A DNA stretch of 64,000 bases from Spartobacteria bacterium (GTDB lineage: Bacteria > Verrucomicrobiota > Verrucomicrobiia > Chthoniobacterales > UBA10450), in the NCBI GenBank assembly GCA_003134785.1, contig PLCN01000020.1, positions 62,001 to 126,000 of the forward strand. The letters are read 5' to 3'. Positions 53,914 to 61,698 of the stretch are shown piece by piece; the stretch's first letter is position 1, and each line of letters opens with the position of its first letter. The position numbers and the translations under genes were made by a program. A model generated the notes under the pieces. The model ran no database searches, was not told the origin of the DNA, and worked only from the letters and a program-made list of their open reading frames with translations.

Positions 53914-55722
53914 TTACGGCGCCGGCGATGGAGTTGGCGTCGGCTTCTCGCCTTCGACTTCGCCCGGGCGTCTGGGTTTTCGGTCGTTAGGTTTCGGATT
54001 GGGTGCGGCAGGAGATGGACTCGTTGTGGCCGGAACGTCGGTCGTAGGTGGTATTGCCGGAGGCGGCGGAGTGCTGCGAGGAACAAGAGGCGGTCTCGTC
54101 GGTTTGACTGCGGGATCAGACGGTCCAGCAGTAGCGCTCGGGCGTGGCGATGCCGGAGGGTGAAACCGCCGGAGTTGAGCGGCGCGATCGGGCGTGACGG
54201 AAGGGGTGCTAACCGAGGGCGTCATTGGAGCTGCGACGCTGGCCTGGGGCAAAGCCGGTGTCGCCAGCGCCGGCGTGACGGCAGGCGATGGTCGTGGCGA
54301 ACGAGTAGTCACAGGTCTGCGCGGAGTGACGGACGGGGAAACCGTTGCCGTGGATAGCGTGGGACTAGGTGCCGCAGTCGGTCGCACGGTTTGCAATGGT
54401 GTGGAAGTTGAAATGGGCGCCGCAGTCAGTCGCGCGGTTTGCGATGGCGCGGGAGTGGACGCCGGAGCTCGGGTCATTCGCGCGGTTGGCGAAGGTGTCG
54501 CAGATGATGATGATGATGTAGTGACCGCGACGGAAGCCACCGGCGTCGAACTCACGGTTACGCTTGTCGGTCTCACGAATCTCTTCGAAGGCGCATCTGG
54601 CGGAGGCGTCACTTCTGCTTTCATCTTTGTCCGCGCGCGTTCGGAGGCTGCGCGATCCGTTTCCGCAGTCCAGGTCTTCTCGACCGTGGCCTCGGTTAAA
54701 GTCTCTTTTACTCTTTGCGGCCGATCGATCCCCGGCACCCTGGTAATGACGGGCGCGGACATTTCGAGAATCTCGCCCCGCACGATTGGCTTCGAGGTGT
54801 CGCCGGTCATTTCGACCTGGCGCTGGAGGCGATAACGTTCAATCGGCTGCTTACTCCGCGAGCGCATTTCCTCGTAGTTCGGTCCCTGATTTACGACGGT
54901 CGTATTGCTGTAAGTAATGTTGGTCACATTCGTCGTATCGATCACGATCGTGACGTTGCGTTCTACCGGCACGATCGAAGTCTGAACGTGCTGCGCTCCA
55001 AATTCATTGCCCGGAACGAAGGCATATTGGTCGGGGCCGATGTCATAATAGTTGTCCGCCCAATTGTGGATGCCGTGTTTGCGATCGAAGCGTGCTTCGG
55101 GCGGCAGCGGCGCCCAGCCGACATAATCCTTGCTCGTTCTCCACGAAACCCAGGCTGGCGCCCATTCCTCGCCGGGCACCCAAACCCAGCCGACGCGACG
55201 CAATCGGACCCATCGCCCGTAGTGATAAGTGGCCCAGCCGAAAGGCTCTTCGGAAACCCACGTCCAACCGGCGTCCGTATAAACCCAGTGACCGTCAGTG
55301 TACGGCCTCCAGTCGCGCGATTCCGCCTCGCGCGGTTGCCAGACGTAACCGTAATCCGAAGTCTCGCGCCACTCGCCGTAAGGTTCGAGCGTACGATAAA
55401 AGGTCCCATACGCAGCCGTCGAACGCGGTTCGGGAGTTTCCGCAATGTTCGTATTGTCGCTCCAGACCGTTTCGCTCTTCAGCGGCGTCGATTCGGGAAC
55501 TGTTGTCGCAGCGGCAGCTTCCTTGTCCGCCACTGCTTTTTCACGGGCCGCGAGATCCGCCTGCTGTTGCGCGAGACGCCGCTGTTCCTGCGTTTGATGT
55601 TCGGCGGCAAGACGCTCTTGCACCTGCTTCTCGACTTCCGCTTTTTTCTCTTCCTCGGACAGTTGCTTCTGGCAGGAAACAAGAACCGCGAGCGCGGCGA
55701 CGATGGTGCAAAACTTTTTCAT
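53914..55722 (-). CDS. Large DUF6600-like lipoprotein with Pro/Ser/Thr-rich tail
   Basis: 602 residues. Lipobox LVSC follows a short signal; next is a Glu/Gln/Lys coiled coil (about 25-75), then a Trp/Tyr-rich domain with repeats such as YGYVWQPRE, GHWVYTDAGWTWVSEEP and YGRWVRLRRVGWVWVPG. The last 250 residues are Pro/Ser/Thr/Ala with TP and SPT units, likely extended and cell-wall-spanning. ATG 55722 is followed at once by the signal. Function unknown; surface structural protein is plausible. Confidence 0.85.
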   Translation of the reverse strand: MKKFCTIVAALAVLVSCQKQLSEEEKKAEVEKQVQERLAAEHQTQEQRRLAQQQADLAAREKAVADKEAAAATTVPESTPLKSETVWSDNTNIAETPEPRSTAAYGTFYRTLEPYGEWRETSDYGYVWQPREAESRDWRPYTDGHWVYTDAGWTWVSEEPFGWATYHYGRWVRLRRVGWVWVPGEEWAPAWVSWRTSKDYVGWAPLPPEARFDRKHGIHNWADNYYDIGPDQYAFVPGNEFGAQHVQTSIVPVERNVTIVIDTTNVTNITYSNTTVVNQGPNYEEMRSRSKQPIERYRLQRQVEMTGDTSKPIVRGEILEMSAPVITRVPGIDRPQRVKETLTEATVEKTWTAETDRAASERARTKMKAEVTPPPDAPSKRFVRPTSVTVSSTPVASVAVTTSSSSSATPSPTARMTRAPASTPAPSQTARLTAAPISTSTPLQTVRPTAAPSPTLSTATVSPSVTPRRPVTTRSPRPSPAVTPALATPALPQASVAAPMTPSVSTPSVTPDRAAQLRRFHPPASPRPSATAGPSDPAVKPTRPPLVPRSTPPPPAIPPTTDVPATTSPSPAAPNPKPNDRKPRRPGEVEGEKPTPTPSPAP

Positions 55723-55801
55723 TGTGTGGTTAGACCGGGGTGGTTGTTGGTTATTCGATTGAAACAGCGGCACAGGCCGCATGCGCGATCGTCGAAATCG
55801 A

Positions 55802-56035
55802 TCAACGCCCGGCAGAAGGAGCCGCAGTGGGCGTGACAATTGATGCCGGGGTGATAATCACCTCTTCGATCTTATTGCGCCGAGCCTTCTGGATATTCGC
55901 GTATATCGCAACCAGCGCGAGCCCGATGAGGATCACAATCATCAGCCTCACGCCGGTTCGTGGGGCGCGAGATAAATCCGCGCCACTTTTCTGTTCCGTC
56001 GAGGGTTCCACTCCCCATCGTCCGCTGCCAGGCAC
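55802..56035 (-). CDS. Small single-pass membrane protein
   Basis: 77 residues with one membrane segment (LMIVILIGLALVAIYANIQ) at about 31-49 and a short Pro/Thr tail. Family unknown. It starts 15 bp after plsC and the start itself is uncertain. Confidence 0.55.
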   Translation of the reverse strand: MPGSGRWGVEPSTEQKSGADLSRAPRTGVRLMIVILIGLALVAIYANIQKARRNKIEEVIITPASIVTPTAAPSAGR

Positions 56036-56050
56036 TTCGGCGCAAGACAG

Positions 56051-56665
56051 TCATTCGATTGAAAGCGCCGCGATCGCGTCCATCACACGCCGGCTCAAGC
56101 GTTGGTACAGATCTTTTCCCGGCGGTTGGAGATCGGCGGCGGTAAAATAAATTGGTTCCCCGACGACGACAGTGATGGGATGAAAGAGCGCCGGTTTGCC
56201 TCCTCGCGGCCAGGCCGCGCGCGCGCCGATGATCCGCATCGGGACGACGGGCGCAAGCGTTTTTGCGATGACAAATCCCAATCCCGGCAATGCGGGCCGC
56301 AAATGGCCGTCGAGAGTGCGTTCGCCTTCGGGAAAAACCAGAGTCCCCTCGCCTGCTCTCAAGATCCGGATCAGCGCCTTCAAAGCGCTGCGATCGTTCC
56401 CTTCCTGATCGACGGGAATCACATTCAGTTTCGGCAAGAGCCAGCCGAAGAACGGCCCTTCCAAAAGATTCTTGCGCGCGAGAAAAAAAATCGCGCGATC
56501 CGCGACGCTGCCGACAAGCGGTGGATCGAGATAGCTCTCGTGGTTCGACGCCATAATCACGGGTCCGCGATTGATCATGCGTTCGCGATGGAGCACGCGG
56601 AGCCGGAAAAAAATCCGGCCGGCCAATTTGATCAGGTGGTAGCAGAACCAGTAGTAAGGATTCAA
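56051..56665 (-). CDS. plsC: 1-acyl-sn-glycerol-3-phosphate acyltransferase
   Basis: 204 residues. The HX4D motif is NHESYLD (about residues 41-47) and FPEGERT is at about 110. It makes phosphatidic acid from lysophosphatidate in the membrane. It lies downstream of cmk and aroA, an order I associate with PVC-type genomes. An octamer repeat hairpin separates it from cmk. Confidence 0.93.
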   Translation of the reverse strand: MNPYYWFCYHLIKLAGRIFFRLRVLHRERMINRGPVIMASNHESYLDPPLVGSVADRAIFFLARKNLLEGPFFGWLLPKLNVIPVDQEGNDRSALKALIRILRAGEGTLVFPEGERTLDGHLRPALPGLGFVIAKTLAPVVPMRIIGARAAWPRGGKPALFHPITVVVGEPIYFTAADLQPPGKDLYQRLSRRVMDAIAALSIE

Positions 56666-56669
56666 GATA

Positions 56670-56750
56670 CTTAGCGAATTAACGACTTGGTGAATTAACG
56701 ATTACGCGATCTTCCAATCGTTCATTCGCTCAGTCGCCAGTTCGTTAATT
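56670..56750. repeat. Hairpin of octamer repeats between cmk and plsC
   Basis: Left arm TAGCGAAT, TAACGACT, TGGTGAAT, TAACGATT; right arm 56716-56750 reads the reverse-complement type AATCGTTC, ATTCGCTC, AGTCGCCA, GTTCGTTA. The cmk stop codon lies in the right arm. Confidence 0.8.
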
Positions 56751-57404
56751 GAATTTCATCCCTTTCATTTTCAAGCGACCGATGATTTCGCCCACGACGC
56801 CTTCGATGGTCAGGTTGGAACTGTCGATGACGTGTGCGTCTTCGGCGATAATCAGCGGAGAAGCGCGACGTGAGGAATCGGCACGATCGCGCGCGGCAAT
56901 CTGATCGCGCTGGTCCTGCGCAATTCGCCGGCGCAAGCGCACGTCCGGGGAGGCGTCGATGTAGAACTTGTAGGGAGTTTCGGGGAAAACGACGGAGCCA
57001 ATATCGCGCCCTTCCATAACGACGTCACGATCGTTCGCGTAAGCGCGCATTTTCGCGACGAGGATTTCGCGCACGCGCGGCTCGCTGCTGACGAGGGAAA
57101 CTTCCTCGTTCACGCGATCGTCTCGCAGATGTTCGGCGGGATCGACCTCATCGATCAAAATGCGCGAGCCATCCTTATCGAGATCGCAATCAATGCGCGA
57201 GGTTTCGAGCAACCGCGCGATGGCGGCGCCGTCGGTGGGAGAAATGCCACGTTCCAAAACGTGCCAGGTCACAGCGCGATACATCGCACCGGAATTCACG
57301 TAGTCGTAACCGATCTGCCGCGCGAGTTCCCGCGCGACGCTGCTCTTGCCGGACGCGGCCGGACCGTCAATGGCCACGACTCGATGCGCAACGGGAAGAC
57401 TCAC
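56745..57404 (-). CDS. cmk: Cytidylate kinase
   Basis: 219 residues. It phosphorylates CMP and dCMP. Walker A GPAASGKSS is near residue 13, NSGAMYRA and MEGRDIGSVVFP follow. GTG 57404 has GGAGG eight bases before it. It sits 50 bp after aroA and before plsC. Confidence 0.94.
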   Translation of the reverse strand: MSLPVAHRVVAIDGPAASGKSSVARELARQIGYDYVNSGAMYRAVTWHVLERGISPTDGAAIARLLETSRIDCDLDKDGSRILIDEVDPAEHLRDDRVNEEVSLVSSEPRVREILVAKMRAYANDRDVVMEGRDIGSVVFPETPYKFYIDASPDVRLRRRIAQDQRDQIAARDRADSSRRASPLIIAEDAHVIDSSNLTIEGVVGEIIGRLKMKGMKFN

Positions 57405-57453
57405 CAGCCGGACCTCCCCAGCCTCGTGACGCAAGCGGCCGGCTTGCGCGTCT

Positions 57454-58809
57454 TCATTCTTCTTCTTCGGTTCGGGTCGGCGAAAGCGAACTGATGACTG
57501 GAGTCGTTAGGCGCGTTCGCTTCGAATTGACGAATTCATCGAGCGCCTTTTCGAAGCCCGGATACGATTCGCGCACGCACTCCACGTCCTGCACAATGGT
57601 TTCGCCATCGGCAAACATCCCGGCAATGGCGAAGGCCATGGCGATGCGATGATCGCCAAAGCTCGCAACCCGCGCGCCCCGCAAAGCAGCCCGGCCCTGG
57701 ATCTCCAGGCCATCGCTCTGCTCGGTGACCTGCGCGCCCATCGCCCGCAAATTGTGCGCGATCGCGGCGATGCGATCGGTCTCCTTTACGCGCAACTCCT
57801 GCGCCTGCCGAATAATGGTGGTGCCGTTCGCGAGAGCGGCTGCAACGGCGAGGATCGGTAACTCATCGATGAGCTGGGGTATTTCCTTTCCTTGAATGAC
57901 GGTGCCCTTGAGCGGCGCGCCCGTCACTTCCACGATTCCGCGCGGCTCGATTTGATCGACTTCCTCGACGGCCTCGCGCACTTGCGCTCCCATGCGAACG
58001 AGCACGCCGAGCAGCGCGGTGCGCGTGTCGTTCAAGCCGACGTTGCGCACGAGCAAATGGCCGCCGGGTTGCGCCCCCGCCGCGACCAGCCAGAAGGCCG
58101 CCGATGAAATATCGCCCGGGATTTGGAAATCGCGCGATTCGGGCACTTGATCGCCGAAGATGCTGATGCCGCCATCCTCTTCGTGAACGGTGCGCACCAA
58201 AAAATAATTCAGCATCAACTCGGTGTGGTTCCGGCTGACGGCCGGCTCGCGCACGGTTGTTTTTCCCTTGGCGAAAAGGCCGGCCAAGAGCAGCGCGCTT
58301 TTTATCTGCGCACTGGCGATGGTCAAATCGTGGCGAGTGCCCTTGAGTTTTACGCCATGGATTTTTATGGGCGCGGTTTCGTTCGGTCCGTCGGCCACGA
58401 TGTTCGCACCCATTTTGCGCAGCGGAGAAATGACGCGGTCCATCGGACGGCCGGAGAGCGTGGCGCCACCGACCAGGCGGCTGTCGAAACTTTGCCCGGC
58501 GAGAAGTCCCGCGAGCAAACGCATGGTGGTGGCGGAATTTCCACAATCGATTTCGCCGGCCGGCGCGGTGAGCAAACGTTTCTTTCCATGCACGACAAGC
58601 ATGTCGGGCTCCGGGTGCTCGATCTTGATCCCGAGCGCGCGAAGAGCCTGGACGGTGTGGAGGCAATCTTCGCTCGGGAGAAATCCGCGCAACACACAGA
58701 CGCCATTCGAAAGCGCACCGATGATGACGGCGCGATGCGAGATGCTCTTATCGCCCGGCACCGCAATTTCCGCCTCGATGCGCGGCGCCCGTTTAATGCG
58801 AAATTCCAT
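57454..58809 (-). CDS. aroA: 3-phosphoshikimate 1-carboxyvinyltransferase (EPSP synthase), class II-like
   Basis: 451 residues. It joins shikimate 3-phosphate and PEP in aromatic synthesis. GDKSISHR is at 19-26, and CGNSATTMRLLAG at 89-101; A93 occupies the place of E. coli G96. RPMDRVISPLRKMG, and QELRVKETDRI with catalytic Glu, are intact. The acidic tail TRTEEEE is unusual. First gene of the aroA-cmk-plsC run. Confidence 0.95.
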   Translation of the reverse strand: MEFRIKRAPRIEAEIAVPGDKSISHRAVIIGALSNGVCVLRGFLPSEDCLHTVQALRALGIKIEHPEPDMLVVHGKKRLLTAPAGEIDCGNSATTMRLLAGLLAGQSFDSRLVGGATLSGRPMDRVISPLRKMGANIVADGPNETAPIKIHGVKLKGTRHDLTIASAQIKSALLLAGLFAKGKTTVREPAVSRNHTELMLNYFLVRTVHEEDGGISIFGDQVPESRDFQIPGDISSAAFWLVAAGAQPGGHLLVRNVGLNDTRTALLGVLVRMGAQVREAVEEVDQIEPRGIVEVTGAPLKGTVIQGKEIPQLIDELPILAVAAALANGTTIIRQAQELRVKETDRIAAIAHNLRAMGAQVTEQSDGLEIQGRAALRGARVASFGDHRIAMAFAIAGMFADGETIVQDVECVRESYPGFEKALDEFVNSKRTRLTTPVISSLSPTRTEEEE

Positions 58810-58967
58810 GCGACTCTATTAGATCGGTTTGGCTCAAGCCCGTTCGCTCCCGGAAGAACGCGGGACGGTCAGCATCGGGAAATTCGACGCGCTTGTCCAG
58901 TGCCGCCGACGTTCGCTCATTCTCAGGGAGCGAACGAATTCCCAATGCCCCGTAACCCTGGGCGCGC

Positions 58968-59369
58968 CTATGGCACGAGAAAGATCTTGTTCGTGTAGGG
59001 ATCTTTGACTTCGGTGCCCGGCGGAAATCCGCGGACATCTACGTAGCCTTGATTGGGTGCGTACGGACTGGTGACAAAGCCGGGTTTGTTCGGAACAGGA
59101 ATTCCGTACGGGATGTCGCCTTTGGTCGGCTTCACCACCGCCGCAGTCGCGGCCGGCGTGGAGGGCGGCGGCTCCACCGGAGCGGTTTCAGGCGGCCCTG
59201 GCGGCGCATTATTGGGATCGTATGGCTGGGGTTGGGGCGGATATTGACTCTGCGGCCCTGGGGGATACTTCGAATTGCGATGGCGCGTCGGACGCACCGG
59301 CGGTTCGTCCTCGCACGATGAGAGGAAGACCAGGGCACCGAAAAGGGCGAGCGTGATCGGAAGTTTCAT
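58968..59369 (-). CDS. Pro-rich lipoprotein
   Basis: 133 residues. Lipobox LSSC follows the signal; then a Pro/Gln/Tyr-rich spacer and a C-terminal stretch ending [12 protein letters not shown]. Family unknown. It is divergent from the receiver-phosphatase gene and 160 bp upstream of aroA. Confidence 0.78.
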   Translation of the reverse strand: MKLPITLALFGALVFLSSCEDEPPVRPTRHRNSKYPPGPQSQYPPQPQPYDPNNAPPGPPETAPVEPPPSTPAATAAVVKPTKGDIPYGIPVPNKPGFVTSPYAPNQGYVDVRGFPPGTEVKDPYTNKIFLVP

Positions 59370-59550
59370 AAGTTGGGATTGGACGAGAGCCTATCCGTTG
59401 TAATTCATAGTTCGCTGGCTGACAATCGTTAAATAGCCGGAGAAACGGCCGGCTATTTGTTGGATGCGTCGCTCTCCCCGGACCTCGACACAATTCCGTC
59501 GACGAAAAATACAGTTTCGCAGACCACTGTTTGCGAATCACAAATTAAAG

Positions 59551-60717
59551 ATGGGCAAGAAACCGACCGAGCGAATTTTGGTAGCCGATGATGACACGAC
59601 CAGCCGGAAGCTGCTCGTGCGCATCCTTTCGGGAGCCGGTTATTCTTGCACGCAAGTGCCGGATGGAATCCAGGCGCTCGCGTCCCTGCACGCCGATCGG
59701 CCATCGCTTTTGCTTTTGGATTTCGACATGCCTGAGATGGATGGCGCGGAGGTGTTGAAACAATTGCGCCAGGATCCGGACGCGGCGATCGCGCAACTGC
59801 CGACGATCATGCTAACGGGACACGGCGGCGAAGAAAGCGAAGTCTTATGTCTGGAAGCTGGCGCGGACGATTTCGTAACCAAGCCGATCAATCAAGCGGT
59901 GCTGCGCGCGCGGATCGAGACACAACTGCGCCTTCGCTCGATGCGCAGCCAATTGCAGCAGCAAAATGACGAACTCGAAGCGTGGCGGCGAAATCTTGAG
60001 CGCGACCTCGCGGCCGCGCGACTGACGCAACAATCTCTCATTCCGCAAAAGCCGCCTGTGATGCCGGGATGGGACGTCGCAGCGTGTTATCGACCCGTGA
60101 TCCAAGTCGGCGGCGACATCTACGGCTGGCTGCGCATGGCCGACGGCAGAACTTTATTCTGGATCGTGGACGCGACGGGACATGGCGCGTCCGCCGCGCT
60201 TCTCACCACGCTGGCCAAACTTCTTTTTCATCACGGCGCCGTGGAGCACAACGAGCCGGCCGAAATCATGGAGGCGGTGAACAACGATTTCCGGAGTATT
60301 TTCGGCGCCCGCTCGTTTATGACGGCGATGTGTGTGGCGCTCGATCCGGCGACTGGCCGCGCGAGCGTAGTGGGCGCGGGACATCCGCCGTTGCTCGTCG
60401 CGCGGAACACCGGAGGCACCGAATCGATTCGCTCATCGGCGCCGCCACTCGGATTGCTCGAGCGCTCGGAGTTCGTTGAAGCGCACATCGACCTGGAACC
60501 GGGCGACGCATTTTTTCTTTATACCGACGGTCTCTACGGCGCCGGGCACGACGGAAATCCACGGCTCTCGTCGGAGCGGCTCGCGGAAATGTTGCACCCT
60601 ATGGCCGAGAACGCCCAGGCGTTGGTCAGCCGCGTGGTCGATCAAGCGATGATGAACGATGGCGGCAAGCCTCCTCCGGACGACGTGGCGGCGATCGCCG
60701 TCCGCCGCGAAAATTGA
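59551..60717 (+). CDS. Response regulator with PP2C (SpoIIE/RsbU) phosphatase output
   Basis: 388 residues. Receiver domain 8-125 with acidic DDD at 13-15, D57 (LLLDFDMP) and K in VTKPI; a coiled linker (about 130-165); then a PP2C domain with VGGDIYGWLR, VDATGHGASAALL and DAFFLYTDGLYGA. A receiver controlling a Ser phosphatase is a bridge from two-component input to partner-switching. Stands alone. Possible target: the STAS protein at 49788-50303. Confidence 0.94.
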   Translation: MGKKPTERILVADDDTTSRKLLVRILSGAGYSCTQVPDGIQALASLHADRPSLLLLDFDMPEMDGAEVLKQLRQDPDAAIAQLPTIMLTGHGGEESEVLCLEAGADDFVTKPINQAVLRARIETQLRLRSMRSQLQQQNDELEAWRRNLERDLAAARLTQQSLIPQKPPVMPGWDVAACYRPVIQVGGDIYGWLRMADGRTLFWIVDATGHGASAALLTTLAKLLFHHGAVEHNEPAEIMEAVNNDFRSIFGARSFMTAMCVALDPATGRASVVGAGHPPLLVARNTGGTESIRSSAPPLGLLERSEFVEAHIDLEPGDAFFLYTDGLYGAGHDGNPRLSSERLAEMLHPMAENAQALVSRVVDQAMMNDGGKPPPDDVAAIAVRREN

Positions 60718-60788
60718 CCGGAGAAAATCTTTTCGATTTCCCTAAAATTAGTATTGCCCTCCCACGAGTGAAGGATTAATCAGCCTCT

Positions 60789-61070
60789 ATGCCGAAACCC
60801 AAAAAACCTGCTTCCAAACGTAAACCGAACGCCGCCTTCATGAGACCGGTGCAGCCCGACGACAAACTTTCCGCGATCGTCGGCTCCAAACCGCTTCCCC
60901 GTTCCGAGCTCACCAAAAAACTCTGGGACTACATCAAGAAGAACGGCTGCCAGGATAAGAAAAAACGGACCATGATCAATGCGGACGATTCGCTCAAGCC
61001 AGTGTTCAACGGCAAGAGCCAGGTCAGCATGTTCGAGATGACCAAGCTCGTCTCCGGCCACATCAAATAA
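60789..61070 (+). CDS. SWIB/MDM2-domain small protein
   Basis: 93 residues. A basic Pro/Lys/Arg-rich N-terminus (about 20 residues) precedes a SWIB domain with SELTKKLWDYIKKNGCQDKK. Such domains are typical of eukaryotic SWI/SNF complexes and of Chlamydia and other PVC bacteria, where they are thought to bind DNA-associated proteins. The hairpin at 61092-61116 follows. Confidence 0.9.
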   Translation: MPKPKKPASKRKPNAAFMRPVQPDDKLSAIVGSKPLPRSELTKKLWDYIKKNGCQDKKKRTMINADDSLKPVFNGKSQVSMFEMTKLVSGHIK

Positions 61071-61091
61071 GAAATCTTTCCTTCGGTTTTT

Positions 61092-61116
61092 TAGCCCGGC
61101 GTACCCCGCCGGGCTA
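61092..61116. terminator. 10-bp hairpin after the SWIB gene
   Basis: TAGCCCGGCG-TACCC-CGCCGGGCTA is a perfect stem. The T-tract (TTTTTT) is before it on the plus strand, so it is not a canonical rho-independent terminator; it may be a repeat or an mRNA 3' stabiliser. Confidence 0.45.
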
Positions 61117-61206
61117 GCTTTGTACGCTGATCACTCGCCCGCGAGCCTGGGAGACGCCGGTGCGGTCTGCTTCTTGCGAACCAGCGGATTCCGGGGAAGT
61201 TGGCGC

Positions 61207-61689
61207 GTGAAGGAAATCAATCTGCGTTTGCTGCTCGCGGCCACCATAGCTGCTACGCTCGCGGTTGGTTGCCATCCAAAGACGAACGCGGAAAAAGCCA
61301 CGGCTGATAAATTCGAATGGCTGACGGATTACAAACAAGCGCAGCAGGAAGCCAACGCCCAGAACAAACCCCTTCTGATTGAATTCACCGGTTCCGACTG
61401 GTGCCCTCCCTGCATTCTCATGAAGAAGGAAGTTTTCACTTCCCCCGAATTTCAAAGCTACGCGGCGAAGAACTTCATCTTGCTGGAAGTGGATTTCCCC
61501 CGCGGGAAAGAACAGCCACGTGAACTCGCGGCGCAGAACATGGAGCTGGCGCAAAAATTCGCCGTCGAAGGTTTTCCCTGCATCGTCCTGCTCGGCAGCG
61601 ATGGATCAAAGCTGGCGGAGCGCGTGGGCTACAATAGCGGTAGCCCCGTGGTCTTCATCGCGTGGCTGGAGAAGATGCGGAAAGGCTGA
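61207..61689 (+). CDS. Thioredoxin-fold lipoprotein
   Basis: 160 residues. GTG 61207 has GGGGAAG eight bases upstream. Lipobox LAVGC follows the signal. The redox site is WCPPC at about residues 65-69, followed by a thioredoxin-like core and the cis-Pro loop EGFPCIVLL, which has an extra Cys. It would work in the periplasm, in disulfide reduction or cytochrome maturation. Confidence 0.87.
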   Translation: MKEINLRLLLAATIAATLAVGCHPKTNAEKATADKFEWLTDYKQAQQEANAQNKPLLIEFTGSDWCPPCILMKKEVFTSPEFQSYAAKNFILLEVDFPRGKEQPRELAAQNMELAQKFAVEGFPCIVLLGSDGSKLAERVGYNSGSPVVFIAWLEKMRKG

Positions 61690-61698
61690 GCCGTTCCG

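Noticed and set aside
55092-55733. Plus-strand open frames opposite the DUF6600-like lipoprotein
   Set aside because: They mirror the repetitive coding sequence of the minus-strand gene and have no start context or domain.
61092-61116. Strong rho-independent terminator after the SWIB gene
   Set aside because: The stem is perfect but the T-tract precedes it on the plus strand and becomes an A-tract after it on the minus strand; kept only as a low-confidence hairpin.
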